Source of the DNA: Actinoalloteichus hoggarensis
Lineage (GTDB): Bacteria > Actinomycetota > Actinomycetes > Mycobacteriales > Pseudonocardiaceae
DNA: 64,000 nucleotides
Reading direction: 5' to 3'
Assembly (NCBI RefSeq): GCF_002234535.1
Contig: NZ_CP022521.1
Coordinates: 496,001 to 560,000 of the forward strand
Notes under the pieces: generated by a model
What the model saw: only the letters and a program-made list of their open reading frames with translations
What the model was told of the DNA's origin: nothing
Database searches by the model: none
Position numbers and translations under genes: made by a program
Shown: one piece after another, positions 18,425 to 26,862 of the stretch
Layout of the letters: each line of letters begins with the position of its first letter
Numbering within the stretch: position 1 is the stretch's first letter

Positions 18425-20145
18425 CCGCGACGCCACGCAGGCGGACCCCTGCGCCCCTGGCCTTCCTGCGCAACACGTGGCGTGGGCTCACCACCATGCG
18501 AACGGCGTTGACGCTGCTGTTCCTGCTGGCCCTGGCGGCGGTGCCCGGCGCCCTGCTGCCCCAGGAGTCGCTCAACGTCAGCCTGGTCGACGACTTCTAC
18601 GAGGACTACCCGACCCTCGCGCCGATCCTGGCCAGGCTCGGGATGTTCGACGTGTTCGCCAGCGTGTGGTTCGCCGCGATCTACGTGCTGCTGTTCGTCT
18701 CGCTGATCGGCTGCCTGCTGCCGAGGACCTTCGACCACGCCAGGTCGCTGCGCGCCGAACCGGTGCTCACCCCCAGACGCCTCGGCCGACTGCCGCACCA
18801 TCGGACCGTCGCCGTGTCCGACGACGTCGAGACGGTGCGAGCCCGCGTCGAGGAACGGCTCAAGGGCTGGCGGACGGTGCACCGCGCCGAGGACGACGGC
18901 GTACAGACGATCAGCGCCGAGCGCGGCTACCTTCGTGAACTGGGCAACCTGGTGTTCCACTTCGCGTTGGTCGGCCTGCTGGTCTCGATGGCGGCGGGCA
19001 GGCTGCTCGGCTACGAGGGCCAGGTCATCGTGCGCGCCGACGGCGGCGAGTTCTGCAACTCCGGCATCTACAACTACGACTCGTTCCGGCCCGGCATCAC
19101 CGTCGACGGCACCCAGCTCAATCCGTTCTGCATCCGGGTGCACGACTTCAGGGCCGAGTACACCCACACGGGCACGGCGACGTACTTCGAGTCCAACACC
19201 TCCTACGTCGAGGGCGCGGACCCCGTCGACGGCACCTGGCACGACCACCTGCTGCGGGTCAACCACCCGCTGCGGATGGCCGACGATCGCGTCTACCTGC
19301 TGGGCCACGGCTACGCGCCGGAGTTCACGGTGACGTTCCCCGACGGGGCCGAGCGCTCCGGCGACGTGCAGTGGCGGCCGGTGGACCTGCCCACCATGCT
19401 CTCCGAGGGCGCGACGAAGTTCGACCCGCCGAACACCCTGGACGAGCAGGAACGCCGGGAGAACCAGATCGCGGTCACCGGCCTGCTCGCGCCGACGCCG
19501 ATGTTCACCGAGGAGGGCCTGCTCACCTCCGGCTTCCCCGAGTTGAACGAGCCGATGGTCGCGGTCGACGTGATGCGCGGCGACCTGGGCAACAACGACG
19601 GCCGAGGCCAGTCGATCTTCGAGATCGATCAACAGATGGTGGAGGACGGCGCGCTGGAGCGGGTGGCGAGGCAGAACCTCGCCGTCGGCGAGGAGATCGA
19701 GCTGGACGACGGCACCACCGTCCGCTTCGACGGCGTCGAACGCTGGACGTCGCTCCAGGTCTCCTACGACCCGGCCCAGTTGTGGGTGCTGGTGTCCAGC
19801 ATGTTCATCCTGGGGGGTCTCGGACTCTCCCTCATCGTCAAGCGGCGCAGGCTGTGGGTGCGGATCACCCCGCAGGGCTCCGGGGCCGGAACCGGTCGTA
19901 CCGTGGTCGAGTTCGGCGGGCTGGCCCGCACCGACCAGGCCGGATACGGCGAGGAGTTCACCGGCCTGACCACGGAGGTCATCGCCGGGCTCGGCGAGCC
20001 GACGGCGGTGGCGCCGCCCTCCGCGCGCGACGCATCCGCGGAACCACCGGACCAGGCCGGCGACGCGGCCTCGGCCGATGCGACAGGGGCGGCCGACGAG
20101 CCGCCCGTGAGTGAGCCGGATTCGGCTCTCGGGAAGGACGCCTGA
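18421..20145 (+). CDS. resB: Cytochrome c biogenesis protein ResB (Ccs1)
   Basis: A 574-aa membrane protein that, with ResC, forms the system II haem delivery and ligation complex for c-type cytochromes. TM segments lie near residues 28-46 (TLLFLLALAAVPGALLPQ), 80-98, 176-194 and 458-476, with a large extracytoplasmic domain of about 260 residues between the last two. The C-terminal 95 residues after the last TM are a polar, Ala/Asp/Glu-rich cytoplasmic tail. GTG overlaps the ccdA stop and the TGA overlaps the resC ATG by one base. Confidence 0.94.
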   Translation: MTATPRRRTPAPLAFLRNTWRGLTTMRTALTLLFLLALAAVPGALLPQESLNVSLVDDFYEDYPTLAPILARLGMFDVFASVWFAAIYVLLFVSLIGCLLPRTFDHARSLRAEPVLTPRRLGRLPHHRTVAVSDDVETVRARVEERLKGWRTVHRAEDDGVQTISAERGYLRELGNLVFHFALVGLLVSMAAGRLLGYEGQVIVRADGGEFCNSGIYNYDSFRPGITVDGTQLNPFCIRVHDFRAEYTHTGTATYFESNTSYVEGADPVDGTWHDHLLRVNHPLRMADDRVYLLGHGYAPEFTVTFPDGAERSGDVQWRPVDLPTMLSEGATKFDPPNTLDEQERRENQIAVTGLLAPTPMFTEEGLLTSGFPELNEPMVAVDVMRGDLGNNDGRGQSIFEIDQQMVEDGALERVARQNLAVGEEIELDDGTTVRFDGVERWTSLQVSYDPAQLWVLVSSMFILGGLGLSLIVKRRRLWVRITPQGSGAGTGRTVVEFGGLARTDQAGYGEEFTGLTTEVIAGLGEPTAVAPPSARDASAEPPDQAGDAASADATGAADEPPVSEPDSALGKDA

Positions 20146-21119
20146 TGCCGGTCGACGAGACCCTGTCCATCTACAGCGATCTGTGCCTCACCAGCGCGCT
20201 GGTCATCTACATGCTGGCGTTGTTGCTGCAGGCCGCCGAGTACGGCTTCACCCGCAAGCCGAAGGCGGCGAACAAGGCCGCGCTGGTGGGCGCGGGCGGC
20301 GCGGGCTCCGCCGAGGCCGATGCGACCACCCCGACCGACTCCGACGCGCCGCAGGCCCGACGTCCCCTCGCGGAGCGGCTCGGACGGATGGGCGTCTCGC
20401 TGACCGTCCTCGGCGCCCTCGTCCAGTTCGCCTCGCTGGTGCTGCGCGGCTTCGCGACCGGCCGGGTGCCCTGGGGCAACATGTACGAGTACATCTCGGC
20501 GTTGTCGCTTGCCGCCGTCGTGGCCTGGCTGTTCGTGCTGCGCAGGCATCCGATCCGCGTGCTCGGCGTGTTCGTGCTGCTGCCGGTCTTCATCCTCTAC
20601 TTCGTCGGCGGCACGGTGCTCTACGCCGAGGCCGCGCCGCTGGTCGCCTCGCTGCGGTCGATCTGGATCGTCATCCACGTCTCGGCGGCGATCATCGGCA
20701 GCGGGATCTTCCTGGTGTCGGGGACCGCGAGCGTCGCGTACCTGATCAAGGCCGCGCACCTGGCCAAGCCGAAGCGCTTCGCCTTCGTCGGCGAGAAGCT
20801 GCCCGACATCGCCGTCCTGGACCGGGTCGCCTACCGCAGCGCGGTCTTCGCCTTCCCGATCCTCACCTTCGGCATCATCTGCGGCGCGATCTGGGCCGAG
20901 GCCGCCTGGGGCCGATTCTGGGGCTGGGACCCCAAGGAGACGGTGGCGTTCATCTGCTGGGTCGTCTACGCCGGATACCTGCATGCGCGGGCGACCACCG
21001 GCTGGCGCGGCACCAGGGCCGCCTGGGTGAACGTGACCGCCTTCGCCCTGAATCTGTTCAATCTGTTCTTCATCAACCTGGTGGTCGCGGGTCTGCACTC
21101 CTATGCGGGAGTCGGCTGA
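20145..21119 (+). CDS. resC: Cytochrome c biogenesis protein ResC (CcsA/CcsB)
   Basis: A 324-aa polytopic protein of the haem-handling family, partner of ResB. It has the tryptophan-rich haem motif WGRFWGWDPKET followed by FICWVVYAGYLHAR, and conserved His residues in membrane segments (IVIHVSAAIIGSG, GLHSYAGVG). An Ala/Thr-rich insert at about residues 46-75 lies between the first two TM segments. The ribosome-site-like GGGAAGGA precedes ATG 20145, which overlaps the resB stop by one base. Confidence 0.95.
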   Translation: MPVDETLSIYSDLCLTSALVIYMLALLLQAAEYGFTRKPKAANKAALVGAGGAGSAEADATTPTDSDAPQARRPLAERLGRMGVSLTVLGALVQFASLVLRGFATGRVPWGNMYEYISALSLAAVVAWLFVLRRHPIRVLGVFVLLPVFILYFVGGTVLYAEAAPLVASLRSIWIVIHVSAAIIGSGIFLVSGTASVAYLIKAAHLAKPKRFAFVGEKLPDIAVLDRVAYRSAVFAFPILTFGIICGAIWAEAAWGRFWGWDPKETVAFICWVVYAGYLHARATTGWRGTRAAWVNVTAFALNLFNLFFINLVVAGLHSYAGVG

Positions 21120-21223
21120 GATCTACTCTTGACAACCCCTGTGTCGACGGCCTCACGCCGGTGGGGCTACCGTCGTGGCGGATCGATGAACGCCCGATGC
21201 GCTGGGTATGGAGGGACCGAACG

Positions 21224-22597
21224 GTGACCGGACGGCAAGACGAGCCCGAGTCGCCCACGGAGTCGATGTGGCAGCCGCCCGTCAGGGGGCAGCAGCAGGC
21301 CGAGGGGCACGGCTACTACGGGGAGCAGGCACCCGCAGCATCAGCACCGCCGGACCCGGGAGCGTCCGGTCCTTATCCGGTGGAGGGAAGCAGCTCCGGC
21401 CCGTACTACGTGGACCAGGGGTCGGGGCCGTATCCGGTGGAGGGCGGCTCCGGCCCGCACTCGGTGGAGCCGGGCTCCGGACCGTATGCCGTCGAACCGG
21501 CGTCCGGGCCATACCAGGTCGATCCGGCGGTCGCGGGCGGCTATTACGGCGATCCCAACGTGTCCGGCCCGCATCAGCAGCCCGCCTACGGGGCGCCCGG
21601 CGCGCCGCAGTACGGGGGCTATCCGCAGCAACAGCAACAGCAGCAGGGCAGGCCCTCCTCGCCGCAGGACCTGTCGTCGGCTCGGCTGCTACGGCAGGGC
21701 AAGCGTCCGCCACAGAGCGGTTGGCGTCGGATGCTGTACAAGGCCAGCGGCCACACCGTGAACCTCGGGGAGAGCCCGGCGGAACGCCAACGGCGAGAGC
21801 TGATCGCCAGGATCAACCAGCCGTTGCAGGGCTGCTACAAGATCGCGATGCTCAGCCTCAAGGGCGGTGTGGGCAAGACCACCACCACGGCGACCCTGGG
21901 ATCGACCTTCGCCTCGCTCCGCGGCGACCGGGTGATCGCGGTCGACGCCAATCCGGACCGGGGGACCCTGAGCCAGAAGATCCCGCTGGAGACCACGGCC
22001 ACCGTCCGCCACCTGCTTCGGGACGCCGCCCGCATCCGCAAGTACAGCGACGTGCGCGCGTACACCTCGCAGGGCCCCAGCAGGCTGGAGGTGCTGGCCA
22101 GTGAGCAGGACCCGGCGGTCTCGGAGGCCTTCAGCGAGGAGGACTACCGGCGCACGGTGACGCTGCTGGAGCACTTCTACAACGTGGTGCTCACCGACTG
22201 CGGGACCGGATTGATGCACTCGGCGATGCGGGGAGTGCTGGACATCGCCGACTCGCTGATCATCGTGTCGTCGGGCTCCATCGACGGCGCCCGCAGCGCC
22301 TCGGCGACCCTGGACTGGCTGGACGCGCACGGGTACCGGAATCTGGTCTCCCGTTCGGTCGCGGTGATCAACTCGGTGCGGCCCGGCTCCGGCAAGGTGG
22401 ACCTGGACAAGCTCACGCAGCACTTCGCGGCGCGATGCCGGGCGGTCTGCCGGGTCCCGTTCGACGCGCACCTCGAGGAGGGCGCGGAGATCGAGCTGGA
22501 CCGCCTCGCCCCGGACACCCGCCTCGGCCTGTTGGAACTCGCCGCCACGGTGGCGGACGACTTCCCGCAGGCGATCAGCCGGTCTCGAACCAGCTGA
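21224..22597 (+). CDS. MinD/ParA-family ATPase with an SGPY repeat N-terminus
   Basis: A 457-aa protein. The first 165 residues are disordered, with about six copies of a SGPYxVE/D repeat (48-100) and a poly-Gln run (135-141). From about residue 200 there is a MinD-like P-loop ATPase with the deviant Walker A KGGVGKTT at 213-220 and further motifs VDANPDRGTLSQ and VVLTDCGTG. Proteins of this build in actinomycetes (EspI-like) are often linked with type VII secretion, and a T7SS-like cluster starts 2.2 kb downstream. GTG 21224 follows GAGGG by 8 bases; ATG 21197 is an alternative. Its role in secretion is inference. Confidence 0.82.
   Translation: MTGRQDEPESPTESMWQPPVRGQQQAEGHGYYGEQAPAASAPPDPGASGPYPVEGSSSGPYYVDQGSGPYPVEGGSGPHSVEPGSGPYAVEPASGPYQVDPAVAGGYYGDPNVSGPHQQPAYGAPGAPQYGGYPQQQQQQQGRPSSPQDLSSARLLRQGKRPPQSGWRRMLYKASGHTVNLGESPAERQRRELIARINQPLQGCYKIAMLSLKGGVGKTTTTATLGSTFASLRGDRVIAVDANPDRGTLSQKIPLETTATVRHLLRDAARIRKYSDVRAYTSQGPSRLEVLASEQDPAVSEAFSEEDYRRTVTLLEHFYNVVLTDCGTGLMHSAMRGVLDIADSLIIVSSGSIDGARSASATLDWLDAHGYRNLVSRSVAVINSVRPGSGKVDLDKLTQHFAARCRAVCRVPFDAHLEEGAEIELDRLAPDTRLGLLELAATVADDFPQAISRSRTS
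21365..21523 (+). repeat. In-frame SGPYxVE/D repeats
   Basis: About six degenerate copies of a 7-10 codon unit (SGPYPVEG, SGPYYVDQG, SGPYPVEGG, SGPHSVEPG, SGPYAVEPA, SGPYQVDPA) encode residues 48-101 of the MinD-like protein. Tyrosines and acidic residues recur at fixed spacing. Confidence 0.85.
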
Positions 22598-22655
22598 CCG
22601 CTGCGGGCACACTCAGGCCGGCTCGGCCGATCCGGATCGCCTCGAACTCGCTCGC

Positions 22656-22886
22656 TCAGGCGGGCGGGTTCCCCTCGTCCTGATCGGAACCGCGCTGCCT
22701 GCGCATCCGGTCCTCCCACTGCTGCTGATCGAGCCTGCGGAGGAATTCCGGATCGTCGTCGGGCGCCACGGGGCCCGTCTGCCTGGGTCGTGACACACCG
22801 ACCCGTTCCGATGCGAACGCACGCCACAGCAGCACGGCGACACTGAGCACGCCGATCGCTGCGAGCAGATACAGCACTGGCGCCAC
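22656..22886 (-). CDS. Small single-TM protein with a charged tail
   Basis: A 76-aa protein: one N-terminal membrane segment (about 4-24, PVLYLLAAIGVLSVAVLLWRA) and a charged cytoplasmic tail with EFLRRLDQQQWEDRMRRQR. The GTG start is supported by AGGAGG 7 bases upstream. It converges on the MinD-like gene and lies downstream of bldC on the same strand. I recognise no function; similar small tails occur in actinomycete membrane proteins of unknown role. Confidence 0.72.
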   Translation of the reverse strand: MAPVLYLLAAIGVLSVAVLLWRAFASERVGVSRPRQTGPVAPDDDPEFLRRLDQQQWEDRMRRQRGSDQDEGNPPA

Positions 22887-22996
22887 CTCCTTCTCCTCCT
22901 GCGAGGTTAACCCGTCTCACGGCGATCGCCGTCGGCCCCCACCGGGAGCGGACGTGAGAGGAGAAGGAGGGATCGCCTTTGTCGAGGCCGTCGATC

Positions 22997-23014
22997 TCGG
23001 CGGTCCCCCGCCGA
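22997..23014 (-). terminator. Hairpin after bldC
   Basis: TCGGCGG/CCGCCGA form a 7-bp stem with a TCCC-side loop of 4 bases, starting 10 bases past the bldC stop on the minus strand. There is no T tract. Confidence 0.45.
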
Positions 23015-23023
23015 AGGACGAGG

Positions 23024-23257
23024 TCAGTTCATCGCCACCGGCGAGCTGGCCTCCCTGGTCAGGTTGGCCAGCAGCGCCTTGACCTCGGACTCGCGGAAAC
23101 GGCGATGCCCGCCCGGTGTGCGAATCGAACCGATCCGACCCGCGGTGGCCCAGCGCGTCACCGTCTTGGGATCAACGCGGAACATCGTCGCGACCTCTCC
23201 GGGAGTGAGCAACCGCTCAGCGGAGTACTGCTCGGTGTGTTGGACGGACCCAGTCAC
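23024..23257 (-). CDS. bldC: BldC-type MerR-like DNA-binding regulator
   Basis: A 77-aa protein that is almost entirely one winged helix-turn-helix: LLTPGEVATMFRVDPKTVTRW followed by the wing IRTPGGHRRFRESEV. This matches Streptomyces BldC, a small regulator that binds direct repeats cooperatively and times entry into development. The GTG start is supported by GGGAGG 6 bases upstream. It is transcribed alone, away from lrp. What it controls here cannot be read from the window. Confidence 0.92.
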   Translation of the reverse strand: MTGSVQHTEQYSAERLLTPGEVATMFRVDPKTVTRWATAGRIGSIRTPGGHRRFRESEVKALLANLTREASSPVAMN

Positions 23258-23526
23258 AGGTGACCTCCCTGGAGTGCAACGCTCACCCTCTGCGTCGGGT
23301 CGCCTGGTGCCCGGCGGTGAGCGCTTGATGAATCCGGCGTTACCGACACAATCCTGACAGCTCGCCCCCCAGGTACTCGAACGCTTGTGCGTAGGTAAAG
23401 GCCAGGTAAGGGACGAATCACTCGGTTCGGACGCGGGGCGGCTCCCCGAGGGGCGGCAGCCGCCCCCGTCGCCCGCGTCGGGGTCCGCTCCCGCGGCCCT
23501 CGGGAGGCAGAGGAGAATCCCAGAGC

Positions 23527-24009
23527 ATGGACAGTGTGGACCGGCGGATCATCGCGGCGCTGCGGGTCAACGGACGGGCGACCTACGCCGATCTGGGCAG
23601 GCAGGTGGGGCTGTCCGCCTCCGCGGTCCATGAACGGGTCGGCAAGCTGGAGTCGTCCGGGGTCATCACCGGGTACCACGCCGTCGTCGACCCTCGGACG
23701 GTCGGGCTCGGGGTGACGGCCCTGGTCGGCATCCAGCCCAGCGACGCGGGCGACGACGAACGGATCGCCGAGGTGCTGGGCACGCTCGCCGAGGTGGAGT
23801 CGTGCTACGCGGTGGCGGGAGACGAGGCCTTCGTCGTCAAGGTGCGGGTCGCCACCATGGACGACCTGGAACGGGCGCTCGGACGGCTGCGCCGCATCGA
23901 GGGGGTGGCACGCACGCGCACCACCGTCGTGCTCTCCACGCGCTTCGAGGGACGTCCCAACGATCCCGACGAGCAGTGGGCCGCCGCCCCGCGCCGGACC
24001 GATCCGTAG
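23527..24009 (+). CDS. Lrp/AsnC family transcriptional regulator
   Basis: A 160-aa regulator. Residues 1-60 are the AsnC-type helix-turn-helix (DRRIIAALRVNGRATYADL, VGLSASAVHERVGKLESSG) and about 65-140 the RAM ligand-binding domain (ALVGIQPSD, CYAVAGDEAFVVKVRVATM, TTVVLSTRFEG). Such proteins respond to amino acids and form octamers. AGAGGAG precedes ATG 23527. It is divergent from bldC, with about 270 bases between them. The effector and target genes are unknown. Confidence 0.92.
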   Translation: MDSVDRRIIAALRVNGRATYADLGRQVGLSASAVHERVGKLESSGVITGYHAVVDPRTVGLGVTALVGIQPSDAGDDERIAEVLGTLAEVESCYAVAGDEAFVVKVRVATMDDLERALGRLRRIEGVARTRTTVVLSTRFEGRPNDPDEQWAAAPRRTDP

Positions 24010-24079
24010 TCTCGACGGCGTGAGCTCGAACGACACCCGGTCCGGCACGGCCGTCGACGACGCGGGGAAGGAGACGAGG

Positions 24080-24373
24080 ATGACCGAGGACACCGCCGCG
24101 AAGCGGAGCACACTCGGCACCGACCTGCTGCTGTACACGGTCGCCCGAGTGTTGGCGGTGGCCGTTCCCGCCACGATCCTCGTGCTGGTGAACACACCGG
24201 TGCTCGTGGCCCTGGCGGTCGGGCTGGTCCTCGGCCTCGGCCTGTCGCTGGTGCTGCTGCGGCCGCTGCGGGCGCGCATCTCGGTGGCGCTCGCCGAGCG
24301 TGCCGAACGGCGGGGTGCGGCGCGCAGGCAGCTGGAGGCCCAGCTGCGTGGCGAAGACGAACCGGCGACCTGA
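24080..24373 (+). CDS. DUF4229-like small membrane protein
   Basis: A 97-aa protein with two closely spaced TM segments (about residues 17-36 and 39-58) and a positively charged Ala/Arg/Glu tail (RAERRGAARRQLEAQLRGE). It fits the actinomycete DUF4229 family, whose function is unknown. ATG 24080 is chosen because AAGGAG lies 6 bases before it; an in-frame GTG at 24020 would add 20 polar residues. It lies 70 bases after the Lrp gene and may share its transcript. Confidence 0.75.
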   Translation: MTEDTAAKRSTLGTDLLLYTVARVLAVAVPATILVLVNTPVLVALAVGLVLGLGLSLVLLRPLRARISVALAERAERRGAARRQLEAQLRGEDEPAT

Positions 24374-24825
24374 GAACGTCGCGTAGGGGCGACGGCGCCC
24401 GGTGGCCACCCGGCCGCGCCGATCGTGGTTCGTCGAGGGGGCGGGCGGGCCGACTTCGGTGTGCGCGGTCGCGTTCGCGCGGACCTGCGCTCCCGGCTGA
24501 GGTCGGGAACCGCCGTCCGGTGCTGAGTCGGTCCGCTCCCTCGCCGCACCTTCCGCAAGACCCATGGACTCTCTTTACCTTCGCCGAGCCCGCGCCGTCG
24601 ATGCTCACCGCCCCTGAGACCCCCGAGTTGATCCACCCCGAGGCGGCGGACCCCCCGAGGCCGACGGCCGAACCGCCCCGCCTTGCGGGTCGAACAGCCG
24701 ACACCGCCGTTCAGCGGCATCCGGCTTCGCCCGGGGGAACCAGCCGTCGACTCGTCACGTCCAACCTCCGCGCCTGTCGAGTCAACGACGTTGGCGATGT
24801 CGATCACAGGAGGATCTGAGGGCTG
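24374..24825. other. Intergenic region before the T7SS-like cassettes
   Basis: The 452 bases hold no supported gene; the frames give Pro/Arg-rich text. The promoter of the first cassette should lie here but I cannot place it. The ribosome site AGGAGG at its right end serves the gene at 24826. Confidence 0.4.
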
Positions 24826-25158
24826 ATGAGCGACGACTTCGAAGTCGATCCGGAAGAGCTTCGCGGGTACACCGGGCTGACCGATGCGACCGCGGGTCAT
24901 TTCGACGAGATCGGTGCGTACGCGCGGGACAAGGGCGCGGACACGAGCGGATTCACCGGGCTGTTCGTGATCCTCCAGCCGCTGGTCGGCGCGATCGGCA
25001 GCCTGTATCAGGGCTGCATGGAGGACGCGAGCGCCAAGATGCGCAACCTGTCCGCCGCCTTGAACGACACGGCAGCCGATTACGAGTCGGTCGATCGCAG
25101 CGAGCAGGGCACCATGTCCACGCTGACCGATCAGACCTCGCAGGTCGCGCCGAACTGA
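24826..25158 (+). CDS. EspC/ESX-like small secreted-protein candidate (cassette 1, E)
   Basis: A 110-aa helical protein of the type VII secretion-associated kind. It has a central GFTGLFVILQPLVGAIGSLYQ and a YESVD sequence near the C-terminus that fits the T7SS export signal YxxxD/E. No signal peptide or membrane segment is present. The related protein at 29640-30089 shares the GFTGLxxxLxPxx core. It has a strong ribosome site and lies 23 bases before the WxG gene, as expected for partners that pair as a heterodimer. Export and pairing are inferred. Confidence 0.78.
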   Translation: MSDDFEVDPEELRGYTGLTDATAGHFDEIGAYARDKGADTSGFTGLFVILQPLVGAIGSLYQGCMEDASAKMRNLSAALNDTAADYESVDRSEQGTMSTLTDQTSQVAPN

Positions 25159-25181
25159 CTGAAAGCACTGGGGAGCCAAGC

Positions 25182-26084
25182 ATGAGTTACGCACCGGCGG
25201 AGGCCATCCAGCTCGCCGAGCCATCGGCGGGCGATTCGGCCACCAAGGACAAGGTCGAGGGCGCGAGTCTCCAGGTCCAGGCCGTCGACTGGATCTGGCA
25301 GCAGGTCACCGGTCAGGGCCTGGTGGACATGGTCATCACACCGATCACCGGTGACTTCGGCAAGATGAAGAACAACGGCGAGGCGTGGAAGAACGCGGCC
25401 GACGCCCTTCAGGTCACCAGGAACAACCTGAACACCGGTCTCGACACGCTGATGCAGTCGTGGAAGGGACCCGCCGCCGACTCGTTCAGTACCAAGATCG
25501 GTCAGAACTGGACGCTGGGCATCGAGATGGACGCTCAGATGGCGAACCTGGCCGGACTGGCGTTCGACCAGTGCGCGAAGACGTCGGAGAAGATGTGCGA
25601 CGAGGCGCTCAAGCTCGTCGAGAAGCTGGTGAACAAGCTCATCGAGGCCATCGCACTGGCTCCGATTCCCGTGGTGGGCTGGGCCAAGGCCGTGAAGACG
25701 GTCTACGACGCCGTCACCATCGTCAACTCGATCCTCAACATCATCTCCGCGATCACCTCCATGGTGGAGAGCACCATCACCGTGATCAACGGCCTGATCG
25801 GCATGGGCTCCGCGGTGATGCAGGTCGGCGACGTGAACAACATCAACAGCGCGCTGAACGCCGCGAATCAGGCCGGGGACAGCGTCGCCCAGGTCGCCGA
25901 GGGCACCCAGGGCTTCAACGACGCGCAGACCAAGCTCCAGACGGAGACCGGGGGCAACACCCGGGCTGACGGTACGGTCGACACCGAGGGCAACCTCAAT
26001 CGTGCCGCCGACAGCTTCGACCAGAACTACGCGGACTACCAACAGGCACGGCAGGACGCGAACTCGCCGCAACCGAGTTCCTGA
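25182..26084 (+). CDS. Large WxG-motif protein with hydrophobic helical middle (cassette 1, W)
   Basis: A 300-aa protein. Residues about 25-130 form a WXG100-like helical hairpin with the turn SWKGPAADSF. A distinctive ITPITGDFGKMKNNGEAWK stretch is shared with the paralogue at 30089-31471. Residues about 145-222 are hydrophobic helices (VVGWAKAVKTVYDAV, ISAITSMVESTITVINGLIG), able to insert into or pack on a membrane. The C-terminal 70 residues are polar. Proteins of this build are candidate T7SS effectors or pore-like substrates; no toxin domain is recognised. Confidence 0.78.
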   Translation: MSYAPAEAIQLAEPSAGDSATKDKVEGASLQVQAVDWIWQQVTGQGLVDMVITPITGDFGKMKNNGEAWKNAADALQVTRNNLNTGLDTLMQSWKGPAADSFSTKIGQNWTLGIEMDAQMANLAGLAFDQCAKTSEKMCDEALKLVEKLVNKLIEAIALAPIPVVGWAKAVKTVYDAVTIVNSILNIISAITSMVESTITVINGLIGMGSAVMQVGDVNNINSALNAANQAGDSVAQVAEGTQGFNDAQTKLQTETGGNTRADGTVDTEGNLNRAADSFDQNYADYQQARQDANSPQPSS

Positions 26085-26143
26085 CCGCGTCGGCAATACG
26101 GTAGCGATCGACGGAGCGGATCCGTCGCACGGAGGATGGCACA

Positions 26144-26671
26144 GTGGACCAACAGGCACGACTGGCCCAGTTCGCCGCGGCACGCAGCGAGCTGGATCGC
26201 ATCGAGGCCGTGGCGGACGCCCGGATGGCCGAGATCAAGCAGCAGCAGCTTCCCGAATCCGGTCTCAGCGAGGCCGAGATCGCCCAGATCGAGCAGTTCG
26301 CCAGGAGTAAGGACGCCCCGGCCGAGCTGCGGGCGCTCCAGGAGCGGATCGACAAGGGCGACCTGTCCTGGCGAGACATCGCCGACGGCAGCGCGGTGCA
26401 GGACGAGCAGGTGCAGCGCGCGCTGGCCAGCGGGGTGCCGAAGCTCCAGCAGGCCTACACGATGATCCAGGAGGGGCACTCGATCGACGACATCCTCGAT
26501 GCGGGCGATCCCTTCGCGGGCCCGAACGCGGCGGGCCCGGGCCCGGTCGCGAGCGGCGGCCCGCTCCCCGACACGAGCAGCGGCACCGGCTCGGACGGCA
26601 GGCAGGCCCCGCCGCGTCGCGATGACGACGACGAGGAGGGCGGCAGCGTCTTCCGTCGAGGCGGCTGGTGA
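26144..26671 (+). CDS. Acidic helical protein with DAPAELR and SWRD motifs (cassette 1, D)
   Basis: A 175-aa soluble protein of unknown function. A coiled helical N-terminus (1-65) leads to the conserved SKDAPAELRALQERIDKGD and LSWRDIADG motifs, then QQAYTMIQEGHSIDDILD. The last 55 residues are Gly/Pro/Asp-rich with a DDDDEEGG run. The same order of motifs is in the 145-aa paralogue at 31504-31941, always third after E and W genes. A chaperone or immunity-like role for the WxG partner is a guess. GGAGG precedes the GTG start, and a 7-bp hairpin (26109-26127) lies between W and this gene. Confidence 0.72.
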   Translation: MDQQARLAQFAAARSELDRIEAVADARMAEIKQQQLPESGLSEAEIAQIEQFARSKDAPAELRALQERIDKGDLSWRDIADGSAVQDEQVQRALASGVPKLQQAYTMIQEGHSIDDILDAGDPFAGPNAAGPGPVASGGPLPDTSSGTGSDGRQAPPRRDDDDEEGGSVFRRGGW

Positions 26672-26862
26672 GCCGGAGCTCGGCGGCGGCGCGGCCTCGT
26701 AGGCTCGGATCCCCGCGGCAGACGTCGGCGAACCCCGCAGGGCCTGTCGCGGCGTCTTCCGCGGGGCTCGCCCCGGTGTCTTCCGCGGGGCTTGCCCCGG
26801 TGTCCTTCGCGGGGCTCGCCCCGGAACCCCCCTTCCCACCCACGGAACGGAGCCTTCGATGA
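26668..26862 (+). CDS. Possible small coupled ORF with 8-residue repeats
   Basis: A 64-codon frame whose GTG overlaps the previous stop (GTGA, 26668-26671) and whose TGA overlaps the next ATG (ATGA, 26859-26862). Its middle encodes three in-frame 8-residue repeats, (V/A)SSAGLAP or VSFAGLAP, from a 24-bp DNA repeat. It has no ribosome site apart from coupling and no recognisable domain. It could be a real linker peptide or an accident of repeat expansion in a GC-rich spacer. Confidence 0.3.
   Translation: MSRSSAAARPRRLGSPRQTSANPAGPVAASSAGLAPVSSAGLAPVSFAGLAPEPPFPPTERSLR
26752..26823 (+). repeat. Three tandem 24-bp repeats
   Basis: Three copies (26752-26775, 26776-26799, 26800-26823) of a 24-bp unit differ at one to three bases each. 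Every unit contains the inverted repeat CGGGGCtcGCCCCG, so the RNA could fold as three small hairpins just before the gene at 26859. Confidence 0.9.

Noticed and set aside
24520-24819. A 99-codon plus-strand frame before the first EspC-like gene
   Set aside because: Pro/Arg-rich, no ribosome site, and it covers the expected promoter region.
26752-26823. The 24-bp repeats as a CRISPR array
   Set aside because: The units are directly adjacent with no unique spacers and no cas genes are present.
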